In this document: one piece after another, positions 33,624 through 40,863 of the stretch
How the letters are laid out: each line of letters opens with the position of its first letter
Position numbering within the stretch: position 1 is the stretch's first letter
Assembly: GCF_003815775.1 (NCBI RefSeq)
Contig: NZ_CP033926.1
Coordinates: 1,116,001 to 1,180,000 of the forward strand
DNA length: 64,000 nucleotides
Source of the DNA: Chryseobacterium joostei
GTDB lineage: Bacteria > Bacteroidota > Bacteroidia > Flavobacteriales > Weeksellaceae
Direction of reading: 5' to 3'
Position numbers and translations under genes: made by a program
Notes under the pieces: model-generated
Seen by the model: only the letters and a program-made list of their open reading frames with translations
The model's database searches: none
Told to the model about the DNA's origin: nothing

Positions 33624-34037
33624 TTACTGATAAATCACAACATCATCTTTTTTAATCTGGTAACCTGTTTTTTTATAAGGGACCAAAACATATGTTTCCT
33701 TAATATAGCTTCCACTTTTCCACATTTTGCTTTTCCCTTCTTTGCCCAGAATAATGCTTTTTGCATTTCCTTCCGGGATAAAAATTTCAGCCCTTTTCAT
33801 ATCCTTACTAAAAATAACAGCTGTCATTGAAGTAGAACTTTTATCCGAGTCCACTTCCTTTAATTTGATTTTCTGTTCAAAAACCTTTACACAAACATTC
33901 TTGATTTGTGAATACGTAAAACCTGCTGAAGCTCTGCACCCATGAACATCTACGTCACCTCCTACAATTGGAGATCTTTGCTGGGTAAAGGCTAAAGAAC
34001 TAAGGAACACTGCTCCCAATAAAATAGTTTTTCTCAT
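33624..34037 (-). CDS. Secreted protein with an HGC-SAGY Cys motif, paralog 1
   Basis: A 137-residue protein with a signal peptide (MRKTILLGAVFLSSLAFTQQ). The mature part opens GGDVDVHGCRASAGFTYSQIKNVCVKVFEQ, a Cys-containing motif also found near the N-terminus of other secreted bacterial proteins (pattern G-x-D-x-x-H-G-C-x-x-S-A-G-Y); the two Cys may form a disulfide. A beta-rich domain follows and ends YVLVPYKKTGYQIKKDDVVIYQ. It is clearly paralogous to the next gene (34263-34658), with the same tail VPYKKxGYQxKKDxVVIYQ. Function is unknown; a secreted inhibitor or binding protein is possible. Confidence 0.8.
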   Translation of the reverse strand: MRKTILLGAVFLSSLAFTQQRSPIVGGDVDVHGCRASAGFTYSQIKNVCVKVFEQKIKLKEVDSDKSSTSMTAVIFSKDMKRAEIFIPEGNAKSIILGKEGKSKMWKSGSYIKETYVLVPYKKTGYQIKKDDVVIYQ

Positions 34038-34110
34038 ATTGAAATATTAATAGTTTGAGTTTTGAAAAATAACAACAGTAATAAGGCATTAGTTAAACCC
34101 AAGATACAAA

Positions 34111-34133
34111 AAACCTCTCATTTTGAGAGGTTT
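34111..34133 (-). terminator. Hairpin between the two paralogs
   Basis: A perfect 10-base stem, aaacctctca/tgagaggttt, with a 3-base loop. It lies 130 bases past the upstream paralog's stop. Confidence 0.65.
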
Positions 34134-34214
34134 ATAAATATATTTTTTAGTCCGGGAAATTTTCAGCGTGTTATATCCTCAAAATTGAGACTGCTTAACC
34201 CGTTAAAAACAAAG

Positions 34215-34236
34215 AGACCGCCTTAGCAGACGGTCT
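34215..34236 (-). terminator. Terminator close to the end of paralog 2
   Basis: Stem agaccg/cggtct with a 10-base loop, 27 bases past the stop at 34263, with a T-containing tail on the minus strand. Confidence 0.6.
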
Positions 34237-34262
34237 TCTATTGTATTTTATAAAATCTGGAT

Positions 34263-34658
34263 TTACTGATAAATCACAACATTATCTTTCTTAAGCTGGT
34301 ATCCGCTTTTTTTGTAAGGAACCAGTACATATCCATCTTTTTTCCAAGCTTTTGCTTTCCCTTTTCCTGCTCTGGTAAGAATTATACTTCTTTCCTCTGC
34401 ATCCTTAACGAAAACCTCAGCTTTGTTCTTGTCTTTACTGAAAATAACGGCAGCAATATAATTTCCATTTGAAGCTACTTCTTTTAACTTTATTTTTTCT
34501 TCAAAAGTTCTTATACAGTCCTTTTTGATTTGAGAATAAGTATATCCTGCTGACCCAATACATCCGTGAGCATCTTTATCGCCACCTAATACATGTGTTT
34601 CTTGAGCGAATATTAAAGTACCAAGGAACATTGTGCTAAGTAAAATTGTTTTTTTCAT
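34263..34658 (-). CDS. Secreted protein with an HGC-SAGY Cys motif, paralog 2
   Basis: A 131-residue protein starting at ATG 34658, the natural start of the signal peptide (MKKTILLSTMFLGTLIFAQ); another ATG lies four codons upstream at 34670. The mature part opens GGDKDAHGCIGSAGYTYSQIKKDC, then EEKIKLKEV, AAVIFSKDKNKAEVFV, and closes VPYKKSGYQLKKDNVVIYQ. It matches paralog 1 along its whole length, so the pair arose by tandem duplication. Each gene has its own terminator-like hairpin, which points to separate expression. It lies 97 bases downstream of the bglX stop. Confidence 0.8.
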   Translation of the reverse strand: MKKTILLSTMFLGTLIFAQETHVLGGDKDAHGCIGSAGYTYSQIKKDCIRTFEEKIKLKEVASNGNYIAAVIFSKDKNKAEVFVKDAEERSIILTRAGKGKAKAWKKDGYVLVPYKKSGYQLKKDNVVIYQ

Positions 34659-34754
34659 GTTGTTTTCCATTATTATGATAACTACGCTGGGTATTATTAA
34701 AAATCATGCCAAAGAAAACATAAAACACATTTCTGTGAATAACTTTTCACCTAT

Positions 34755-37082
34755 TTATTTTGTCCAGTTTATTTTTGAATGCTTTACATCATCAGAGCTA
34801 GTTCCAATCATAAGGTCAAAGTCTCCTGATTCCCAGTCATATTTCAATTCTCCGTTATAAAACTTCAAGTTTTCCGGAGTAATATCAAAGGTTACTTTCT
34901 TGGATTCTCCTTTTTTCAAAAATATTTTCTGGAAACCTTTTAATTCTTTTACCGGTCTTGTAATACTCCCAACCATATCTCTGATATACAGCTGAACCAC
35001 TTCTGCTCCATCATAGTTTCCGGTATTGGTAACAGTAACAGATGCCTGAATAGCCTGATCTCCTTTTGGATTGGCATTGGAAACACTGATATCTGAGTAA
35101 TTAAATTTGGTATAGCTTAATCCGTATCCGAATGAATATAGTGGCGTATTACATTCATCCATATAGTTTGAACGGAATCTTTGGTACTCACATTTATCAG
35201 TAAGTTTCTGATCTAGTGGACGGCCTGTATTTTTAGCATTATAATAGATAGGAACTTGTCCTAAGCTTCTTGGGAACGTCATTGGAAGCTTTCCTGAAGG
35301 GTTTACTTTTCCAAAAAGAACATCTGCCATAGCATTTCCTGCTTCTGAACCCGGGAACCATGCATTTAGAATGGCATCAGGAGTATCCTTCACATTGGTT
35401 AAAGCTAATGGACGTCCTGTGAAAAGAATCATCGCAATTGGCTTTCCTGTCTTTTTCAGCTCGTTTAGAAGATCTACCTGAGACTGAGGAATAGTGATTT
35501 CTGATCTTGATGAAGACTCTCCACTCATTTCAGCTGATTCTCCGATAGCTAAAACAATAACGTCTGCTTTATTAGCGATATCAACAGCTTCTTTTAATAA
35601 TTCTTCTTTTGAACGGTTGTCTCTGTCTGTTTTTTTCCCGTGGGCCGCATAGATTTCTTCTAATTTTGCATTATAATCTATGTTTGCTCCTTTAGCAGAA
35701 AGGAATTTCACTTCTTTACCATAGTTAGCCTGAAGTCCCTGCATTAAGTTAACAGAAACGTTGTGCTTGGTAGCCACACTCCATGTTCCTGACATATTTA
35801 TGGAATTATTAACCAATGGACCAATTACGGCTACTGTTCCTGATTTCTTCAATGGTAATACCTGATTTTCATTTTTCAGTAAAACCATTGACTGAGCGGC
35901 AACATTTCTTGCAATATTTCGGTTTTCCATACTGTACACTTCTTTCGCTGCTAATTTTGCATCACCGTGCTTGTATGGGTTATCAAATAATCCCAGGTCG
36001 TATTTTGCTTCAAGAACTCTCCTGGCTGCAGTGTCTATCTCAGCCTGTGTAACTTTTCCTTCGGATAAAGATTTTTTTAATGTTGTTAAAAATCCCTCAC
36101 CCACCATATCCATATCCACACCTGCTTTCAAGGCTAAGGCAGAAACTTGCTGAAGATCTCCCATTCCGTGGTCAACCATTTCATTGATACCGGTATAATC
36201 GGTCACTACAAATCCTTTAAATTTCCATTGATTTCTCAATACTTCGGTCTGAAGCCATCTGTTTCCTGTTGCAGGAACTCCATCAACTTCATTGAAAGAA
36301 GCCATTACTGAAGCTACACCTGCATCAACAGCTGCTTTATAAGGTGGGAAATATTCGTTGAACATTCTCACATGGCTCATATCCACTGTATTATAATCTC
36401 TTCCTGATTCACCAGCTCCGTATAATGCAAAATGCTTTACGCAGGCTAATATATTTGTACCATTCGCAAGGTCTTTTCCTTGGTAACCATACACCATGTT
36501 TTTTGAGATTTCACTTCCAAGGTACGGATCTTCACCAGAACCCTCAGAAACTCTTCCCCATCGTGGTTCACGTGAGATATCAACCATTGGAGAAAACGTC
36601 CAGTTGATTCCGTCAGAAGCAGCTTCTTTTGCGGCAACTCTTGCTGACTGCTGTACCAGATTCATATCCCATGATGCAGCTAATCCTAAAGGAATTGGGA
36701 ACGTAGTTTCATACCCATGGATAACGTCCATTCCAAAGATCATAGGAATTTTCAAACGGCTTTTCTCTATCGCCACTTTCTGAACAGCTTTGATTTTATC
36801 TGCTCCTTTTATATTGAATAGTCCTCCTACTAATCCTTGCTCTACCTTTTTGCCAATATCTGAACTTTGAGCCATTCCGGTTGTAAAATCTCCGGAAGTC
36901 GGAAGATTCAGCTGACCGATTTTTTCATCCAAGGTCATTTTAGATAAAAGATTATCTACAAAGGCTTTCTTTTTTGCCTGATATTGCGCAGTCTGATACG
37001 ACTGTACGGGCTTGTCTACCATTTCCTGAGCGGAAAACACTGGCGAAAGTGCTATGGCTGCAAGTATAATTAACTTTTTCAT
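34755..37082 (-). CDS. bglX: Periplasmic beta-glucosidase, glycoside hydrolase family 3
   Basis: A 775-residue GH3 enzyme with a signal peptide (MKKLIILAAIALSPVFSAQ). The N-terminal TIM-barrel domain ends with the nucleophile Asp295 in KGFVVTDYTG. The C-terminal sandwich domain has AEMSGESSSRSEI with the likely acid/base Glu, and a fibronectin type III-like domain closes the protein (GAEVVQLYIRDMVGSITRPVKELKGFQK). It removes terminal beta-linked glucose from short glucans. It is the last gene of the SusC/SusD locus, 25 bases after the esterase gene. Next to a GH144 enzyme the expected substrate is sophorose and beta-1,2-glucooligosaccharides. Confidence 0.95.
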   Translation of the reverse strand: MKKLIILAAIALSPVFSAQEMVDKPVQSYQTAQYQAKKKAFVDNLLSKMTLDEKIGQLNLPTSGDFTTGMAQSSDIGKKVEQGLVGGLFNIKGADKIKAVQKVAIEKSRLKIPMIFGMDVIHGYETTFPIPLGLAASWDMNLVQQSARVAAKEAASDGINWTFSPMVDISREPRWGRVSEGSGEDPYLGSEISKNMVYGYQGKDLANGTNILACVKHFALYGAGESGRDYNTVDMSHVRMFNEYFPPYKAAVDAGVASVMASFNEVDGVPATGNRWLQTEVLRNQWKFKGFVVTDYTGINEMVDHGMGDLQQVSALALKAGVDMDMVGEGFLTTLKKSLSEGKVTQAEIDTAARRVLEAKYDLGLFDNPYKHGDAKLAAKEVYSMENRNIARNVAAQSMVLLKNENQVLPLKKSGTVAVIGPLVNNSINMSGTWSVATKHNVSVNLMQGLQANYGKEVKFLSAKGANIDYNAKLEEIYAAHGKKTDRDNRSKEELLKEAVDIANKADVIVLAIGESAEMSGESSSRSEITIPQSQVDLLNELKKTGKPIAMILFTGRPLALTNVKDTPDAILNAWFPGSEAGNAMADVLFGKVNPSGKLPMTFPRSLGQVPIYYNAKNTGRPLDQKLTDKCEYQRFRSNYMDECNTPLYSFGYGLSYTKFNYSDISVSNANPKGDQAIQASVTVTNTGNYDGAEVVQLYIRDMVGSITRPVKELKGFQKIFLKKGESKKVTFDITPENLKFYNGELKYDWESGDFDLMIGTSSDDVKHSKINWTK

Positions 37083-37107
37083 AAATCTATCTTCTTAAAT
37101 TATTGTT

Positions 37108-37809
37108 TTATTTTTCTTTCTTTTTCGACAACATCCATTCGTATAATTTAGGGTCCGAATAGGCTGAGTCCCATGAGTTATGATTATCATTCGGGAAAAC
37201 TATCAATTCAGCCGTTGGATTTACGGGATGAAGTTTTTGATAAAATTTGAAAGCATTCTCCGGAAGAACAACATCATCCATCCCACCGTGAAATATTTTC
37301 ATATTCAAATTCTTAAATTGATCAATATTAGCAGTCATAACCTGATCTGTTGGTGCACAAACTGAAGCTACAGCAGCAAACATTTCAGGATGTTCCATTG
37401 CCAGTTTCAATGTTCCCCATCCTCCCATTGAAAGTCCTGTGAGATAAATTCTGGAGACATCAATTTTATATTTTTTCTGAATTTCTTTAATCAAATTATA
37501 GATAGTTACTGTGTCCCACCAGCTACCTGCCGGACATTGAGGCGCCAAAATAGCCACCGGTTCCTTAATCAGGTTTTTATATGTGAAGGGGCTATGGGCT
37601 TTTACAGCTTCAAGATCATTCCCTCTCTCTCCTGAACCATGAAGAAAAACGATCAAAGGAACATTCCCTTTTGTTTTTTGTGGATAATCCAGAATATAGG
37701 AGATCTTTTCGGTTCTTTTAATTTCTTTGTTCAGCTCTGCTTTGATTTCCTGGGCATTCAGCGGTAAGGAAAAGAGAAGAAGTAAAAAGGGAATGTGCTT
37801 TAATTTCAT
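37108..37809 (-). CDS. Secreted alpha/beta-hydrolase (carboxylesterase/PHB depolymerase type)
   Basis: A 233-residue exported hydrolase with a signal peptide (MKLKHIPFLLLLFSLPLNAQ). The nucleophile Ser127 sits in GLSMGGWG, the oxyanion region is VFLHGSGERG, Asp178 is in FHGGMDDVV and His210 is in PNDNHNSWD. This arrangement fits COG4099-type predicted peptidases/esterases. In the glucan locus it may remove acyl or other ester substituents from the glucan; bacterial cyclic beta-1,2-glucans can carry such groups. It lies 25 bases before bglX, but 157 bases with repeat fragments separate it from the GH144 gene. Confidence 0.85.
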   Translation of the reverse strand: MKLKHIPFLLLLFSLPLNAQEIKAELNKEIKRTEKISYILDYPQKTKGNVPLIVFLHGSGERGNDLEAVKAHSPFTYKNLIKEPVAILAPQCPAGSWWDTVTIYNLIKEIQKKYKIDVSRIYLTGLSMGGWGTLKLAMEHPEMFAAVASVCAPTDQVMTANIDQFKNLNMKIFHGGMDDVVLPENAFKFYQKLHPVNPTAELIVFPNDNHNSWDSAYSDPKLYEWMLSKKKEK

Positions 37810-37826
37810 ATTGCTATTAGGTTTTA

Positions 37827-37884
37827 GCTAAAGTCCGTTTCTATTGAGTTTTATTCTCTCGCAGATTTTACAGATTAGGCAGAT
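37827..37884. repeat. Two adjoining dispersed repeat fragments inside the PUL
   Basis: The fragment gctaaagtccgtttctattga (37827-37847) matches 23071-23091 with one change. Next to it, 37858-37884 reads ctcgcagattttacagatt then aggcagat, the GCAGAT repeat also seen at 3827 and 51893. Both lie in the 157-base gap between the esterase and GH144 genes, the only long gap in the locus. Confidence 0.6.
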
Positions 37885-37966
37885 CATTGTTTGAACAAGA
37901 ATCTACATCTTCAGTTATATCAGAGAGCTTTAATTATATTTTGAATTGTTACTATACGCAGAACAA

Positions 37967-39358
37967 TTACTTTATTCCATATTTGGAGGATTGAAAGCTT
38001 AATTTCTTTAATCCTTGTTGAATTTCCGGAGCATTCATGAATAACTTCCAAAGAAATCCGGTTCTGTAGTTTTCAACCATTGGAGCTATTGTTCCCTGAT
38101 CGATAGCCAGATATCTTGGAGTAAACCAATTATTGTAATTGATGGAAGTTGCATCATAAGGTCCTGCCGAACCAATGAATTCTGGCTTTTGAGTGTACAT
38201 AAATCTTAGGAAATCCATGGATTCTTTTGGGGTATATGGGAAGCTGCTCAAGGCTGCTGTAGGAGTTATTACTCCATTATCATTTCCAGGCATGTGAGCC
38301 GTATAGCCTGTGCTTCCGTCTTCATTTCTGGTATATCCTGCTGTTAGTCCCCAATAGTTAGGTCCATAACCTTTCCATTGTTTTGGATTTTCAACACAGT
38401 ATTTATAGTCAATAAGGGTTTGATTTTTATTGATATCAAAGTAATTTTTCACTAATTTATCTGATAATCCTGTCGGATCAAGACCAATATAGGAGTATTG
38501 TGCCCAGAACAATGGGCCGCCATATTCTTCGGCATAATTATGTTTTACATACAGAGGTAGTCCGTATTTTGTTTTGTCTGTAAGGTAGGTTCCGTTTCTG
38601 GTCCAACCTTTATAATAGGTTTCAGCATCTATAGAATGAGTAGGTGAAGATGCTGCCAGAATATAAGTGATTAAGCATTCATTATATCCTTCAAGAGGAA
38701 AGTTCATTTCCCATTGATATTCCGGTGACCAGTGCCAGTAAAGGACTTTTTCACCGCCTTTTGTGTACCAGTTCCATTGAATTCCTTTCCAAAGTTCATC
38801 ACATTTTCCGGCTAAAGCTTTTTCTTCTGCGTTTCCGTTTTTAAAATATTCACGGACCATCAGTATTCCTGAGGTAAGAAATGCGGTTTCTACAAGGTCC
38901 CCACCGTTATCTTTTTTTCCGAAAGGAACTGTTTTTCCAGTTTCTCCGTTGATCCAATGCGGCCAAGCTCCTTTGTGACGATCTGCCTTTGCAAGAAAAT
39001 CCATAATATGGGTAAGCCTCTTCACGGCTTCTTTTCTTGGAACAAATCCTCTTTCTACCCCAACCAGTATGGTTGCCAGTCCAAATCCTGAGCCTCCTGT
39101 TGTAACAACATGCTTGTCATTATCCGGATAGATATTATCTTCATGATAACGCTCTCTTCCCAGCATTGAGTTTGGTTCAGCATAATCCCAGAAATATTTT
39201 AGTGCATCTTTCTGTACTTTGTCCATCATCTGTTCATCGGTAATATTACTTTTAACAGTTTTATTTTGGGTAGTTTCCGGTTTATAAACCTGAGCATTTT
39301 TACAGGAATAGGTAAAAAATAAAGAGGTTACGGCAATTGAAAGTACGGTCCTTTTCAT
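37967..39358 (-). CDS. GH144-type glucanase (glucoamylase-family) lipoprotein
   Basis: A 463-residue predicted lipoprotein starting at ATG 39358 (MKRTVLSIAV...FFTYSC, Cys19); an ATG three codons upstream is also possible. It is an (alpha/alpha)6-barrel type enzyme with the segments DALKYFWDYAEPNSMLGRER, VVTTGGSGFGLATI, DNGGDLVETAFL, WNWYTKGGEKVLYWHWSP, LEGYNECLITYIL, GYGPNYWGLTAGY and FPYTPKESMDFLR. These belong to the glucoamylase-like family that founds GH144, known for endo-beta-1,2-glucanase activity in Chitinophaga. Its place between susD and bglX agrees with cutting beta-1,2-glucan. The precise activity is inferred. Confidence 0.85.
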   Translation of the reverse strand: MKRTVLSIAVTSLFFTYSCKNAQVYKPETTQNKTVKSNITDEQMMDKVQKDALKYFWDYAEPNSMLGRERYHEDNIYPDNDKHVVTTGGSGFGLATILVGVERGFVPRKEAVKRLTHIMDFLAKADRHKGAWPHWINGETGKTVPFGKKDNGGDLVETAFLTSGILMVREYFKNGNAEEKALAGKCDELWKGIQWNWYTKGGEKVLYWHWSPEYQWEMNFPLEGYNECLITYILAASSPTHSIDAETYYKGWTRNGTYLTDKTKYGLPLYVKHNYAEEYGGPLFWAQYSYIGLDPTGLSDKLVKNYFDINKNQTLIDYKYCVENPKQWKGYGPNYWGLTAGYTRNEDGSTGYTAHMPGNDNGVITPTAALSSFPYTPKESMDFLRFMYTQKPEFIGSAGPYDATSINYNNWFTPRYLAIDQGTIAPMVENYRTGFLWKLFMNAPEIQQGLKKLSFQSSKYGIK

Positions 39359-39432
39359 TAGTATCATTGGTTTACTGGTTAATAAAGTTAGAGGAGAATT
39401 TTCACTCTCCTCTAAGCTTATGATAAGTTATT

Positions 39433-40851
39433 TTAGTATCCAGGGTTTTGTGTAAATACACCGGCACTTTCAGTTATTGCATCAAAAGGAATTGGGAACA
39501 ATTCGTTTTTCCCGACTTTGAATCCATAAGGAGCAAGTACCGTAGCAGCCTGTCCTGTTCTTACTAAGTCTACAAAACGATCACCTTCCATAGCAAGCTC
39601 TACTCTACGTTCATTCCAAATTGCTGTTCTCAGAGCACCTTGCGTTGAAGCTGTAGTTCCTGCCAACTTTGCTCTGGTTCTAACTCTATCAAGATTCGTA
39701 ATAGCTGCAGCGGTATTACCTAATTCATTAGCTGCTTCTGCATTAATCAGAAGAATCTCTGCAAATCTTAATATTCTGATATTCTGAATAGATCCATAAC
39801 CGCAAGCACTCTTATTCAAAGCTTTTGGTACATATACTTTTTGGTTATAAGTAGTCACAGATTGTGCATCACCCATCGCAATTAAATCACCTTCAGGAGT
39901 AGTTTCCCCGTTTCTAAGTATAGTAAGTTCTTTTCTGATATCACCAGGTTCAAACGCACTTTCAAGAGCACTTGATGGTGTAAAGAAGCCCCAGCCAAAC
40001 TGATCTCTTACTCCCTGTACTTCAGCATACTGACTTCCCTTGAATGGAGGTATACAGTCACAGTTTACTTCAAAAACGGATTCTTTTCCAAATTCTCCTG
40101 CCGGTCTGAATACATGATTAAAATCCGGATCTAGATCATACCCCATACTCATTACCTGATTAGAAGTATCATATGCTTTTTTCCAATCTTTTTTATAGAG
40201 ATATACTTTTGAAAGTAAACCTAATGCAGCTCCTTTCGTTACTCTACCCAACTCTGAAGCAGGATAAGTCTGAGGTAGAATTTCTGCTGCACTGGTAAGA
40301 TCAGAAATAATAAAATTATAAACTTCTTCTACTGAATTTCTAGGAATTTTATAGTTGGACTGAAGTCCATCAAAAATAGGAACTCCACCATATATTCTTA
40401 CTAGATTAAAATAAATGTAAGCCCTCAGCATTTTTGCTTCTGCAACCAGTCTTGTTCTTAATGCAGAATCCATATCAATTTTTGGAACATTCGTAATCAC
40501 CTGATTACAACTGTTTACAGCCTGCCACTGCCCAATCCAGTATCCTCTTACTCCCTCATCACTAACGGTGTAGGTAAAGTTATCATATACATTAATAAAA
40601 GAAGCATCTCCTGGGTTAGACCCTTTAACAACGTCATCTGCCGGTACTCCAAATACAAACTGGTATGGGAAAGCAGAGTTATCCCAACTTCTCAGAAAGC
40701 TATAGATAGCATTGGTTGCCTGCATAGCATCCTCCTGGGTTTTGAAAAATGCTGAAGCCTCCGTATATCCTTCTTGCTTTATATCTAAATAATCATCTTT
40801 ACAGCTTGCTGCCAATGAAAATAATGCGATTGATAAAATTATCTTTTTCAT
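39433..40851 (-). CDS. susD: SusD/RagB-family nutrient-binding outer membrane lipoprotein
   Basis: A 472-residue surface lipoprotein with signal and lipobox LAASC (Cys17), followed by KDDYLDIKQEGYTEASAFFKTQEDAMQATNAIYSFL, the typical SusD opening. It has TPR-like helices (LVAEAKMLRAYIYFNLVRIYGGVPI) and the conserved C-terminal IRILRFAEILLINAEAANELG, LDRVRTRAKL and ERRVELAMEGDRFVDLVRTG segments. It caps the SusC porin and helps bind the glycan. The gene starts 12 bases after susC and is followed by the GH144 gene. No SusE/F-like binding protein follows. Confidence 0.95.
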   Translation of the reverse strand: MKKIILSIALFSLAASCKDDYLDIKQEGYTEASAFFKTQEDAMQATNAIYSFLRSWDNSAFPYQFVFGVPADDVVKGSNPGDASFINVYDNFTYTVSDEGVRGYWIGQWQAVNSCNQVITNVPKIDMDSALRTRLVAEAKMLRAYIYFNLVRIYGGVPIFDGLQSNYKIPRNSVEEVYNFIISDLTSAAEILPQTYPASELGRVTKGAALGLLSKVYLYKKDWKKAYDTSNQVMSMGYDLDPDFNHVFRPAGEFGKESVFEVNCDCIPPFKGSQYAEVQGVRDQFGWGFFTPSSALESAFEPGDIRKELTILRNGETTPEGDLIAMGDAQSVTTYNQKVYVPKALNKSACGYGSIQNIRILRFAEILLINAEAANELGNTAAAITNLDRVRTRAKLAGTTASTQGALRTAIWNERRVELAMEGDRFVDLVRTGQAATVLAPYGFKVGKNELFPIPFDAITESAGVFTQNPGY

Positions 40852-40863
40852 AACTGTTTCTTA

